From: Treponema_C sp050320395
GTDB lineage: Bacteria; Spirochaetota; Spirochaetia; Treponematales; Treponemataceae
NCBI RefSeq assembly: GCF_050320395.1
Contig: NZ_CP144459.1
Coordinates: 2,356,001-2,420,000 of the forward strand
Reading direction: 5' to 3'
DNA: 64,000 nt
Part shown: in pieces, positions 1-8,974 of the stretch
Numbering within the stretch: the first letter of the stretch is position 1
How the letters are laid out: the number at the start of each line of letters is the position of its first letter
Translations under genes and position numbers: made by a program
Notes under the pieces: model-generated
What the model was told of the DNA's origin: nothing
The model's database searches: none
Seen by the model: only the letters and a program-made list of their open reading frames with translations

Positions 1-74
1 CATGTACGGAAAGCAAAGCCTTATAATCCGCCGGCAAAGACAATGAACTCATACAAATCTCCCAAAGGGTTATC

Positions 75-112
75 GAAAGCCGCTAAAAGCTAACCGAGTT
101 TTTAGAGGTGCC
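75..112 (+). repeat. Partial third hairpin of the three-hairpin element
   Basis: A single imperfect hairpin whose loop and 3' arm (AACCGAGTTTTTAGAG then GTGCC) match the third hairpin of the element at 48842-48977. The 5' arm has decayed and no first or second hairpin is visible, so this looks like a remnant. Positions 1-253 hold no gene I can support. A second weak inverted repeat lies at about 129-169, with GGGCGGA/TCCGCCC arms. Confidence 0.45.
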
Positions 113-240
113 TCATTCTATAATAGGCAGGGCGGACTTGTCCAGTGTCGGCCCGTATCCGCCCGGCGCATCATTTTTACCCGATAATACAAATTCGCCT
201 TAATAATATAAAAAAACTGTTTTTTTTAAGAAAAACGAGC

Positions 241-246
241 TATAAT
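241..246 (+). promoter_or_regulatory. -10 box of a leaderless promoter
   Basis: A perfect TATAAT ends 7 bases before the ATG at 254, so transcription should start at or next to the start codon. No Shine-Dalgarno sequence is present. The -35 region (about 218-223, T-rich) is weak. Confidence 0.55.
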
Positions 247-253
247 TATATAT

Positions 254-1039
254 ATGCGTAGATATATTTTTATTATTTTATTGTCCGTATGGACATGCGT
301 TCTGTTTGCGCAAACGGAACAGGAAGAACGGGAGGCAAAACGCATTGCCGATGCACAGGCTCTGTACAACTCGGTTTACCGTGTAGATTTACGCAATTTT
401 TCGGGCAGCGTTTTTCTCGGCCCCGCATTAAACATCTTCGGAAGCGCAGCGGCAAATCTTCATTACGGCCAAAATAAAACTCACTCAAGCGTGGGCGTTA
501 TCAGCGGCCTTGATGCGGGTTTTACGCATCCGTATATTATGGTGAAGCTGGGCATGAAATTCACATGGCTTACCGCCGCACTTTCGGCAGAGGATCTTTC
601 ATGGGTATTTGCTTCCCGTCTCGGCATAGGTTCAAAGGCGGCAGGTATTCCCTTGCTCTTCAGTGTCGGATATACGGAATTAAACTATTATGCTAAAAAC
701 GGCGGACAAGTTACTTCCGTGTTCTACGACCGTATAAAAACTCCTTCGGTGGGGTTCGGAACCGAAAACTGGGAAGTATATAAAAAGCTTGATATAACCG
801 TACGCTTTGAGTGGCTGCCCGTATCCGTTGCAAGTCCCTATATGAACTTCGGTATGAACTTCAACACGGGAGCACGTTATAAAATATGGAATAACGATAT
901 CATCTCCGTTCTGGCGGGAGCCGATGTCGATACCTATATATTTACGACAGTCGATAAAAACCGAAAAACATATGCGGACTGGAATATCATTCCCGCCGCT
1001 TATTTAAGCGTCGCGTTTAAAGGTTCCGCACCGAAATAA
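254..1039 (+). CDS. Exported beta-rich protein of unknown function
   Basis: Predicted 261-residue protein. The N-terminus is a clear Sec signal peptide (basic MRR, hydrophobic run, likely cut after LFA before QTEQ). The mature part is rich in Gly and aromatic residues with alternating hydrophobic strands, as in small outer membrane barrels, so a periplasmic or outer membrane location is inferred. I do not recognise a named family. The ATG at 254 lacks a ribosome binding site but follows a TATAAT box by 7 bases, suggesting a leaderless message. The lipoprotein gene begins 25 bases downstream with its own strong ribosome binding site, so the two are probably co-transcribed. Confidence 0.7.
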   Translation: MRRYIFIILLSVWTCVLFAQTEQEEREAKRIADAQALYNSVYRVDLRNFSGSVFLGPALNIFGSAAANLHYGQNKTHSSVGVISGLDAGFTHPYIMVKLGMKFTWLTAALSAEDLSWVFASRLGIGSKAAGIPLLFSVGYTELNYYAKNGGQVTSVFYDRIKTPSVGFGTENWEVYKKLDITVRFEWLPVSVASPYMNFGMNFNTGARYKIWNNDIISVLAGADVDTYIFTTVDKNRKTYADWNIIPAAYLSVAFKGSAPK

Positions 1040-1064
1040 GCGGCGCATCCTAAGGAGGTTAGAT

Positions 1065-3302
1065 ATGAAACGGCTATTACCGATATTTATTATATCCTTT
1101 TTTTTCCATACGGCATGCAATGTTTCCACCAATTTGGACGTACAGGAAACCGTCTTTACACCCCGCGACTCCATTATGATATCCCAGGAAGCAACGGGCC
1201 GCGGTTTTACAAACGGAACGGCAATATCTCTTTTGAGCATAGCTCAATCGGGATGGAGCGACTGGGAAACAATCACGATAGAAAATCTTGAAGAAAAAGA
1301 GGTTCATATACGCACGTTACCGGAATTACCCGGCGGCAGTCTCTTTAATATTGATACGAGCAGCACAAAAAAGATTTTAAATCCGTATGAGCGAACCTCT
1401 TTTAAAGTACGCTACAGCTTGAACAAAGCCGGGAGCATAATGACCGACATAAACGTCAAATATTCGGTCGACAAAAGAAAGAGGAATTTTAATCTGAAAC
1501 TCATCGGCAGTTTAAGCGGCATTCAAGTGCTTGAAATCGAAGAGGGACAGCCCGATGTACTTTTGGCCGAAGACGGTATCGCTTCCGATTTCGGCTATTC
1601 TCCGCACAGCGATGTTACAAAAACGTTCAGAATAAAAAACAACAGTAAGAGCCGCGTGGAAATCCGAAATACGGTTTTGGATGCCGATGCGCGTTCCGCC
1701 GGCTTTTATATGCCCGCAGCAAATGTAAGCGGATTTATAAATCCCGGTGAATTTTTGGAATTTATCGTAACGCTTCCCGACCAGAAGATGGCCGAATACG
1801 GAACGGGCTTTATAGAAATTACACACAGTTTAAGCCAAACGCCCTATAAGGCGGGTTTGTGTGGAGGCGGCAAAACCATACCCCTTACCGTTGTGCGTAA
1901 AGAAAACGGTAAGGATATTCCCGCCGTCGTTCCCTATAAGCTTACAAAAAACTGTCTCGATTTTGAATATAACTCCTCGGCCGAAGAAAAACATCTTGCC
2001 CTTAAAAATACGGGAAACGCCGTACTCGACTTTACGCACATCAGTTATGAAGTATCCGAAGGCAATTTTTCTCTTATAAAAAAATATGCAGACGATGAAA
2101 AAATCTATCCCGACGGAACGGCCGATATAGCAATCAAATTTACCCCCGAAACGGGAAAATGGTCCGAGTCCGACATAGTTATTAAAGACGATAAAACCGG
2201 CAGAACCTACACCCTGTCTTTAACCGGTTCGGGCTTTAAGCAGCCGAACAATTTGGATGACGGAGGTCTTGCCCTATGGCTGCGCGCCGACAGAATAGGA
2301 AGGGAACACGTAACAAAAGATTCGGCGGGAAACAAGGTGCTTGTGATGCCCGATGTAAGCGGAAACAATCTTCACGCCCGTAAGTACGGAGAAATCGGTC
2401 CCACTTATAATGAGGACGGCATTAACAACCTCCCGGCCTTAACCTTTTCCCAGGAAAAAGAAAGTATGGCGGTTACAACACAGGCGGATACATGGATTGT
2501 AAAAGACGCCAAGGGAACCACTTCTTTTATCGTATTTAAAGTATCGGGAGGAACGGATACTCGGTTTCGTACCCAATTTGTCGTATCGGCTTCAAACGGC
2601 GATACCCGCGTTTTTCCCCATGTAGCCACTTCGGCGCTTTATTTTGACCCGAAAGACGGCTTATACGGAAACGGAAAAACCGTAGGGAAACCCCTTGCAT
2701 ACAGAAGATTCCATATCGAAAACACCTTTTTTTCGGGCCCCCGTTCGCCCGAACATTCACGCCAATACGACATACCCGACGGCACGGTTTTTTCAACGGT
2801 AATCCGCTACAACAGCCTCATCCAGGCTCCGGAAGAAAATGTACATTTTTTTATAAACGGAAACGGTTCTCAAACCGGTCAAACACCTATGGGCTTTGTA
2901 TACTCACGCGATACCGGAGACCTGAGCAGCAACGTGCGCTCTTACGGGTATGCGGTCGGCGACGGCAGAGGCAGCAGGCGCACTCATCACATCGGCCCCA
3001 ATGAAAACACCGATCCGTGTAAAAAAGATTATGCGTGGAGCCTGGGCGCCGGACACGCTTATTTTTCGAACAGGGTAAACGTACAAAAACCCTATAACGG
3101 TACCATACGCAATATATTTATAGGCAGCAATGCGGCGGGAGACGCTCCGTTTTACGGAGAAGTTTCGGAGATAATTGTTTTTGAGCGCGCGTTAACCGAC
3201 GATGAAATAAAAACCGTCAATAATTATATAGCAGTGCGTTACAACACGGTTCCCGTAATCGATTTATATGCCGAAAATCCCGCCCTGCCTCCTCTTGATT
3301 AA
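1065..3302 (+). CDS. Large lipoprotein with choice-of-anchor D and LamG-like domains
   Basis: Predicted 745-residue lipoprotein. A short signal peptide ends in a lipobox (HTAC, Cys18), so the protein should be lipid-anchored. Residues about 60-400 contain repeated Ig-like segments of the HYDIN/choice-of-anchor D type. From about residue 400 the ALWLRAD motif opens a concanavalin/LamG-like jelly roll that closes with EVSEIIVFERAL and a final helix, the usual end of such domains in secreted bacterial proteins. A strong AAGGAGG precedes the ATG. It follows the barrel-like gene by 25 bases. A role in surface adhesion or glycan binding is plausible from the fold but not shown. Confidence 0.8.
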   Translation: MKRLLPIFIISFFFHTACNVSTNLDVQETVFTPRDSIMISQEATGRGFTNGTAISLLSIAQSGWSDWETITIENLEEKEVHIRTLPELPGGSLFNIDTSSTKKILNPYERTSFKVRYSLNKAGSIMTDINVKYSVDKRKRNFNLKLIGSLSGIQVLEIEEGQPDVLLAEDGIASDFGYSPHSDVTKTFRIKNNSKSRVEIRNTVLDADARSAGFYMPAANVSGFINPGEFLEFIVTLPDQKMAEYGTGFIEITHSLSQTPYKAGLCGGGKTIPLTVVRKENGKDIPAVVPYKLTKNCLDFEYNSSAEEKHLALKNTGNAVLDFTHISYEVSEGNFSLIKKYADDEKIYPDGTADIAIKFTPETGKWSESDIVIKDDKTGRTYTLSLTGSGFKQPNNLDDGGLALWLRADRIGREHVTKDSAGNKVLVMPDVSGNNLHARKYGEIGPTYNEDGINNLPALTFSQEKESMAVTTQADTWIVKDAKGTTSFIVFKVSGGTDTRFRTQFVVSASNGDTRVFPHVATSALYFDPKDGLYGNGKTVGKPLAYRRFHIENTFFSGPRSPEHSRQYDIPDGTVFSTVIRYNSLIQAPEENVHFFINGNGSQTGQTPMGFVYSRDTGDLSSNVRSYGYAVGDGRGSRRTHHIGPNENTDPCKKDYAWSLGAGHAYFSNRVNVQKPYNGTIRNIFIGSNAAGDAPFYGEVSEIIVFERALTDDEIKTVNNYIAVRYNTVPVIDLYAENPALPPLD

Positions 3303-3342
3303 AAAACAATCTTCCCCGCCCCAAAATTAAAGAGGCTTGGAT

Positions 3343-3387
3343 AAAAGGGACTGTCGAAAAAGCAACGGCTTTTGAAACGGTCCCTTT
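3343..3387. terminator. Hairpin after the lipoprotein gene
   Basis: Outer arms AAAGGGAC (3343-3350) and GTCCCTTT (3380-3387) pair perfectly around an imperfect inner stem. There is no long T tract, so it may act as a weak terminator or belong to the scattered hairpin repeats. Confidence 0.45.
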
Positions 3388-3432
3388 ATACATTTAAAGT
3401 CCGAATCAGCAGCGGATAATTTTTAACCGCCC

Positions 3433-3461
3433 TTTCCATCGTCGGCCTTTTGTGCTATACT
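3433..3461 (+). promoter_or_regulatory. Leaderless promoter of parE
   Basis: TATACT at 3456-3461 with a TTTCCA-like -35 box 17 bases upstream (3433-3438). The ATG at 3468 begins 6 bases after the -10 box, so the transcript should start at about the start codon. No Shine-Dalgarno sequence exists. Confidence 0.55.
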
Positions 3462-3467
3462 CTGCCT

Positions 3468-5348
3468 ATGGGTGAAAAGGAAAGCAAAAAATCAAAATCC
3501 GCCGCAAAACCGGCTGCCAAAGCGGCCTCCAAACCGGCGTCAAAATCCGTATATGACGAATCGAAGATAAAAACGCTCAGCTCGCTTGAACACATCCGGC
3601 TGCGCACGGGTATGTACATCGGGCGTTTAGGTGACGGCACCAATCAAAACGACGGTATTTATATTTTGCTCAAAGAAGTTATCGACAACGCGGTTGACGA
3701 GTTTATTATGGGAAACGGCAAGCGCGTGGACGTTGAAATAAAAGAAAACCACGTTAAAGTGCGCGATTACGGGCGCGGCATTCCGCAGGGAAAACTTGTA
3801 GACTGCGTTTCGGTTATCAATACGGGCGCAAAATACAACAGCGAAGTATTTCAGTTTTCCGTCGGCTTAAACGGTGTCGGTACAAAGGCGGTAAACGCCC
3901 TGTCCTCGTATTTTCGCGCGGTATCCGTGCGCGACGGAAAAGCCGTTGAAGCGGTTTTTGAGCGCGGCAAGCTTATTTCGAACAAAAGCGCAAAGGTAAA
4001 AGAAGGTACCAAAGACGGCACCTTTGTCGAATTCGTTCCCGACAACCAAATATTCGGCGATTATAATTTTAATATGGAATTTATCGAGCGGCGCTTGTGG
4101 AACTACGCCTATTTAAACGCAGGCCTCACCCTCGTATGCAACGGCAATAAGTATGTAAGCGAAAAGGGCTTACTCGATTTATTGAACAGCGAACTTGAAG
4201 GCGAAAGCCTCTATCCGGTGGGCTATTACAAAGGAAAACAAATCGAATTTTCGTTTACCCACTCGAACGCATACGGCGAAAATTCCTTTTCGTTTGTAAA
4301 CGGACAGTTTACCTGCGACGGCGGCACCCACCTTTCGGCTTTTAAAGAGGGCTTTGTAAAGGGTGTTAACGAATTTTACCGGAAAAACTATAAAAGCGAA
4401 GACGTGCGCGAAGGTATGGCTTCCGCGGTTGCCGTAAAGATTCAAGAACCCATATTTGAAAGCCAGACGAAAAACAAGCTGGGCAACACCGATGTAAAGG
4501 GCTGGATTGTAAACGAAACAAAGGCTGCTGTCGACGATTGGCTTCACCGCAACAGCGAAGCGGCAAAGGCCCTTGAGCTTAAAATTACCGCAAACGAAAA
4601 ACTGCGCACCGAGTTGAACACGGTAAAAAAAGAAGCCAAAGAAGCGGCTAAAAAAATCGCCCTTAAAATCCCCAAACTCAAAGACTGCAAGTATCACTTG
4701 GACGACGGGGCAAAGGGCGAAAACACAATGATTTTTTTAACCGAAGGAGATTCGGCTTCGGGCTCGATGGTCGGCTGCCGCGACGCAATGACGCAGGCTC
4801 TGTTCAGTTTGCGCGGAAAACCCGAAAACATGTACGGCAAAAAGCGCACCGACATTTATAAGAATGCCGAACTTTACAATTTGATGATGGCGCTCGGCAT
4901 AGAAAACGATATCGAAGGCTTGCGCTACAATAAAATCATCATCGCAACCGATGCGGACAACGACGGCTTTCACATACGAAACCTTTTGCTCACCTTTTTC
5001 TTAGGCTATTTTGAAGAACTGGTAACGAGCGGCCGCGTCTTTATTTTGGAAACGCCCCTGTTCCGCGTACGCAATAAAAAAGAAACCCGCTATTGTTACA
5101 GCGAAGCCGAGCGCGACGAAGCATTGGCGGCCTTAGGCGCTTCTTCCGACGTTACGCGCTTTAAAGGTTTGGGAGAAATCAGCCCCGCAGAGTTCGGTCA
5201 ATTTATCGGAGAACATATGCGCCTCGTTCCCGTAGAAGTGCAATCGCTTAAAAACGTTCCCAAATTGTTGGAATTTTACATGGGCAAAAATACGCCCAAA
5301 CGGCGCGATTTTATCGTTCATAATTTGCTTAAAGAAATCGATGCATAG
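3468..5348 (+). CDS. parE: DNA topoisomerase IV subunit B
   Basis: ATPase subunit of a type IIA topoisomerase, about 626 residues, that unlinks daughter chromosomes with ParC. GHKL motifs are visible: EVIDNAVDEF, DYGRGIP and GLNGVGTKAVNALS, plus the QTKNKLGN region. The TOPRIM motifs EGDSASGS and DADNDG follow (the latter DADVDG in most relatives), and the protein ends with the short GyrB/ParE C-terminal domain. The N-terminus has a Lys/Ala-rich extension. I chose the ATG at 3468 over the upstream TTG at 3450, because the -10 box TATACT lies between them. parC follows after 17 bases, and the pair supports the topoisomerase IV assignment over gyrase. Confidence 0.88.
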   Translation: MGEKESKKSKSAAKPAAKAASKPASKSVYDESKIKTLSSLEHIRLRTGMYIGRLGDGTNQNDGIYILLKEVIDNAVDEFIMGNGKRVDVEIKENHVKVRDYGRGIPQGKLVDCVSVINTGAKYNSEVFQFSVGLNGVGTKAVNALSSYFRAVSVRDGKAVEAVFERGKLISNKSAKVKEGTKDGTFVEFVPDNQIFGDYNFNMEFIERRLWNYAYLNAGLTLVCNGNKYVSEKGLLDLLNSELEGESLYPVGYYKGKQIEFSFTHSNAYGENSFSFVNGQFTCDGGTHLSAFKEGFVKGVNEFYRKNYKSEDVREGMASAVAVKIQEPIFESQTKNKLGNTDVKGWIVNETKAAVDDWLHRNSEAAKALELKITANEKLRTELNTVKKEAKEAAKKIALKIPKLKDCKYHLDDGAKGENTMIFLTEGDSASGSMVGCRDAMTQALFSLRGKPENMYGKKRTDIYKNAELYNLMMALGIENDIEGLRYNKIIIATDADNDGFHIRNLLLTFFLGYFEELVTSGRVFILETPLFRVRNKKETRYCYSEAERDEALAALGASSDVTRFKGLGEISPAEFGQFIGEHMRLVPVEVQSLKNVPKLLEFYMGKNTPKRRDFIVHNLLKEIDA

Positions 5349-5365
5349 GGGGCCTTCAAAAAACC

Positions 5366-7297
5366 ATGGCTTACGTTAAAAACTTATTTGATAAAAACTT
5401 TTTGGAATATGCAAGTTACGTTATCCGCGACCGCGCCATCCCCGATTTGGAAGACGGCTTAAAACCCGTTCAGCGGCGCGTCCTGCACACCCTTTTTGAA
5501 TTGGACGACGGTAAATTCCACAAGGTTGCAAACGTCGTCGGGCAGTGCATGAAATATCACCCCCACGGCGATGCTTCCATTTACGGCGCCCTCGTTGTGC
5601 TTGCAAACAAAGAACTCTTTATAGACAAACAGGGAAACTTCGGCAACCTCTATACCGGAGACGGACCGTCCGCCGCGCGGTATATCGAATGCCGCTGTAC
5701 GCGTTTGGGAAAAGATATTTTATACAATCCGCCCATTGCAAACTATGTGCCGTCCTATGACGGTCGCGGCAAAGAGCCGACCGCGTTTAGGGCAAAGCTT
5801 CCGCTTGCCCTCATTTTGGGCGCCGAAGGTATTGCAGTCGGTATGTCGACGCGCATTCTAAGCCACAATATCCGCGAAGTAATCGAAGCCGAAAAAGCCT
5901 GCCTCGAAGGAAAGCGCTTTAAGCTGTATCCGGATTTTCCGACCGGAGGACTCATCGACGTATCGGACTATCAGGACGGTTTGGGTAAAATCATTACCCG
6001 CGCCAAACTCGACACAAGCGACCCCAAGCGCATTGTGATTACCGAGCTTCCCGCCGGAAGCAACACCGAAACCCTTATGCAGTCGATCGAAAACGCGGCA
6101 AAAAGCGGCAAGGTAAAAATCGCTTCGATAAACGACTTTACAACCGACAAGGTTGAAATAGAAATCCGCCTCCAGCGCGGCGTTTATTCAGAGGAAGTCG
6201 TGGATGCCCTCTTTGCCTTTACCGACTGCGAGCAGTCGATTTCCTGCAACCTCCTCGTTATAAAAGACAATATGCCGCAGGTAATGACTGCAACCGATGT
6301 TATAAAGCACCACGCAAAACAGCTTGTGGCCATCCTCAAAGACGAATTGGAATTGGAAAAGGCGAACCTTACCGACCGCCTGCACTTGCGCACCCTTGAG
6401 CGTATTTTTATTGAAGAGCGCATTTACAAAAAAATAGAGCAAATGAAAACGGCCGAAACGGTTGTAAAAGCCGTTATCACAGGCTTTAAGCCCTTTGCCG
6501 CGGAATTAATCCGTCCCGTAACCGAAGAGGACGTGGAAACCTTATTGAAGATTCCCATCCGCCGCATATCGCTTTACGATATAAACAAAAACCGTCAGGA
6601 AGTCGAAGAAATAAATGCGCGCCTTAAAGAGATTGCCAAACTTTTAAAAAATCTTACCGCCTACGCTATAAGCTGGCTTGACGGGATTTTGGCAAAACTG
6701 GACGAAGAAAAAACACGGCGTAAAACCGAAATTACCGGCTTTACTCAAGTCGATGTGCGCGAAGTGGTAAAAAAAGACACCGCCCTTCGCTACGATTCGA
6801 AAACCGGCTATTTGGGAACCGCCGTTCCCACCGGCACCGAACTGTTTAAAGTGTCGCCCTACGACCGCATACTGATTTTACGGAAAAGCGGCATTTACAC
6901 CGTTTGCGATGTTCCCGACAAACTGTTTACCGACAAGGGCTTGCGCTATTGCGGTTCGGCCGATAAAGAAGAATTGGCGAAGGTTCTTTTTACCGTGATT
7001 TTCCGCGACCCGAAAACAAAGTACTGTTTTATCAAGCGCTGCCGCATAAGCCAATTTATATTAAACCGCGATTATTTTATTATGCCGGAGGGAATGGAAC
7101 TGCTTCACGTGGACACGCGCAAAAAATTCGAGTTTACGCTTAAATACGTGCAAAAACCGCGCCTTAAAATCCTTGAAGAAACCTTTAATGCCGCCGACTA
7201 CGAAGAAAAGGGCCTAAAGTCAATCGGAGTACGCCTTGCAGCGCGCGAAACCGAAAAGCTTATTGTTGCAAAAACCGCAGCTTCAAAAAAAGAATAA
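5366..7297 (+). CDS. parC: DNA topoisomerase IV subunit A
   Basis: DNA breakage-reunion subunit, 643 residues. The N-terminal winged-helix segment contains HPHGDASIYG and the catalytic tyrosine in AARYIE (Tyr106). The tower and coiled-coil region extends to about residue 460. The C-terminal domain is short for the family, without clear GyrA boxes, as in ParC rather than GyrA. The positions equivalent to E. coli GyrA Ser83 and Asp87 are Ala70 and Gly74, which would be expected to lower quinolone sensitivity. It sits 17 bases after parE in one operon. A membrane protein gene follows 13 bases downstream. Confidence 0.88.
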   Translation: MAYVKNLFDKNFLEYASYVIRDRAIPDLEDGLKPVQRRVLHTLFELDDGKFHKVANVVGQCMKYHPHGDASIYGALVVLANKELFIDKQGNFGNLYTGDGPSAARYIECRCTRLGKDILYNPPIANYVPSYDGRGKEPTAFRAKLPLALILGAEGIAVGMSTRILSHNIREVIEAEKACLEGKRFKLYPDFPTGGLIDVSDYQDGLGKIITRAKLDTSDPKRIVITELPAGSNTETLMQSIENAAKSGKVKIASINDFTTDKVEIEIRLQRGVYSEEVVDALFAFTDCEQSISCNLLVIKDNMPQVMTATDVIKHHAKQLVAILKDELELEKANLTDRLHLRTLERIFIEERIYKKIEQMKTAETVVKAVITGFKPFAAELIRPVTEEDVETLLKIPIRRISLYDINKNRQEVEEINARLKEIAKLLKNLTAYAISWLDGILAKLDEEKTRRKTEITGFTQVDVREVVKKDTALRYDSKTGYLGTAVPTGTELFKVSPYDRILILRKSGIYTVCDVPDKLFTDKGLRYCGSADKEELAKVLFTVIFRDPKTKYCFIKRCRISQFILNRDYFIMPEGMELLHVDTRKKFEFTLKYVQKPRLKILEETFNAADYEEKGLKSIGVRLAARETEKLIVAKTAASKKE

Positions 7298-7310
7298 CGG
7301 GAGGAAGGCC

Positions 7311-8234
7311 GTGAATTCGTTTAAACACTTGCTTGTAAACATACACCGCTGTTCGGCGGAAAACATACCCAAACTCGCCCTGACCATGATGCTCATGGGC
7401 CTTATATCCTATGCCGCATTGGGAGCCGCTTCCGCACCGCTGGGGGCGGCTTTGGCATCGGGTGCGGTAAACCCGGCAGTGTTTGCGGCCGCCCTTTTTT
7501 CAGGCTTTGCCGTAACCCTGTTAAACAATATATTACTCTACGGCTTTTTTGTCATGGTGCTTTTAATGTACAAAAAAGAGCGGGCAGTCCTCGGCCATCT
7601 GTTCAGCGGTTTCCGCGATTTTTCCCGCGCCCTTAAAACCGCCCTCTTTTTTGTCGCGCTTTATATGCTTATCATATTCGCCGCAGGGGCGCTTTTATAT
7701 GTTACCGCCGCCGATTTTTTTACCCGGCATACAGAACTTTTATTCGCCGCCTTGCTTATTCTTTCGCTGTGCGTTTTAGCCTTTATATATCTGCAATTCG
7801 CCTTTACCTGGTTTTTTTTGTATGAGGATTCAAAACTGAGCGTCGGACAGGCGCTGCGCAAAAGTTCCGCCCTGATGAAAAAAAAGCGCTTCGATTTTTT
7901 TCTTTTGTGCGTACAAAGCGGCGGCTTGTATCTTTTATTTGCCCTTCTTTCGTTTATCTTTCCGGCGATTATGGGCCAAAGGGGCGGAGCCGTTTCAGCC
8001 TTCGCGTTATCGCTTGTCCGCGTATTGTCCACCCTTTCTTTGTATATAAGCCTTATCAGAATCAGCATAGCCTTTGCCGCGGCTTATGAGGCGGTAAAAC
8101 CGGGGCAAGACACTGAAACCGGCCGAACAAAATCCGCTTATAAAGAAATATCCGCCCCCGCCGATACGGCCGCCTCCTCCGCAGACACACAATCCGATTC
8201 CGCAAAAACAAGCTCCGGGGATGATGATTTGTGA
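7311..8234 (+). CDS. Multi-pass membrane protein of unknown function
   Basis: About 307 residues with roughly six hydrophobic segments (for example around LALTMMLMGLI, NNILLYGFFVMVLL, ALFFVALYMLII and the LLILSLCVLAF stretch), then an acidic, Ser/Ala-rich hydrophilic tail. I chose GTG 7311 because a strong GGGAGGAAGG precedes it; an ATG at 7236 lies inside parC. It appears co-transcribed with parEC and overlaps the next gene by 4 bases. No named family recognised. Confidence 0.72.
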   Translation: MNSFKHLLVNIHRCSAENIPKLALTMMLMGLISYAALGAASAPLGAALASGAVNPAVFAAALFSGFAVTLLNNILLYGFFVMVLLMYKKERAVLGHLFSGFRDFSRALKTALFFVALYMLIIFAAGALLYVTAADFFTRHTELLFAALLILSLCVLAFIYLQFAFTWFFLYEDSKLSVGQALRKSSALMKKKRFDFFLLCVQSGGLYLLFALLSFIFPAIMGQRGGAVSAFALSLVRVLSTLSLYISLIRISIAFAAAYEAVKPGQDTETGRTKSAYKEISAPADTAASSADTQSDSAKTSSGDDDL

Positions 8235-8818
8235 ACATTTTGTGCGAAAGCGCTCAAGCCGAACTGATTGTAAAAAAGTCGCGTTTTTTAGCCGAAGTTT
8301 TTCCGGTACACTCCCAAGCCGAAGCGCGGAGCCTTCTTAAAGAGCAAAAACAGCGATACGCCGACGCGTCCCACATCGTACACGCCTTTGTCCTCGGCCG
8401 GGCAGCCGAAATATGCGGTATGTCCGACGACGGAGAACCCTCCGGCACTGCAGGACGTCCGGTGCTCGACGTGCTTAAAGGTTTCGGCTGTACGGACATT
8501 TTGCTTACGGTAACACGCCGGTTCGGCGGCACCCTCTTGGGAACCGGCGGCCTGGTCAAAGCCTACAGCGAAGCGGCAAAGCTTGTGCTGCAAACGGCAA
8601 AAACCGAAGCCTTTATCCTTCGCGCCCCCTTTGAACTTAACCTCTCCTACGAAGCTTACGAGCACTGCAAACGCCTGTTCAAAAAATTCAACGTAAAAGA
8701 CCTGACCGAAACCTTCGGCGAACGCGTACACGCCGCAGGCCTTATAGAAACGTCCTTAAAAGAAGACTTTGAAAAAGAACTGTGCGATTCGCTGGGAGGC
8801 GAAAATCCCTTTAGATAG
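8231..8818 (+). CDS. yigZ: YigZ/IMPACT family protein
   Basis: A 195-residue UPF0029 protein. The family signature is clear: an early ASHIVHAF, then SDDGEPSGTAGRPVLDVL and TVTRRFGGTLLGTGGL, followed by a ferredoxin-like C-terminal domain. Relatives include E. coli YigZ and the N-terminal part of eukaryotic IMPACT. The biochemical role in bacteria is not settled. The GTG start overlaps the stop of the membrane protein gene (GTGA), implying translational coupling at the end of the parE-parC operon. Confidence 0.85.
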   Translation: MNILCESAQAELIVKKSRFLAEVFPVHSQAEARSLLKEQKQRYADASHIVHAFVLGRAAEICGMSDDGEPSGTAGRPVLDVLKGFGCTDILLTVTRRFGGTLLGTGGLVKAYSEAAKLVLQTAKTEAFILRAPFELNLSYEAYEHCKRLFKKFNVKDLTETFGERVHAAGLIETSLKEDFEKELCDSLGGENPFR

Positions 8819-8821
8819 ACC

Positions 8822-8920
8822 GGGATCACGGGGGGAAGTCTCCCCCTCGCTTCAAAGCCTGCGGCTTTTCCGCTGCCCCCTCTGCGGGGCCCCCTCTGCG
8901 GGGACACCCCGCAGCGCCCC
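8822..8920. repeat. GC-rich palindromic repeat region
   Basis: A much more GC-rich tract than its surroundings. CCCCCTCTGCGGGG occurs twice in tandem (8876-8889 and 8890-8903). CTGCGGGG (8896-8903) pairs perfectly with CCCCGCAG (8907-8914). A run of G at about 8830-8835 pairs with CTCCCCC nearby. It lies between convergent yigZ and the rpn gene and may serve as a factor-independent stop, but there is no T tract. Origin unknown. Confidence 0.5.
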
Positions 8921-8974
8921 GATTAAAACGCTTTATTGTATTCTTGACTAATCTGACCGCAAAAAAGCCTCGCC

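Noticed and set aside
1..253. End of an upstream protein-coding gene at the left edge
   Set aside because: No open frame of convincing length or composition runs in from the edge on either strand.
4179..4697. Minus-strand ORF inside parE
   Set aside because: It is a shadow of a conserved gene on the other strand with no family resemblance.
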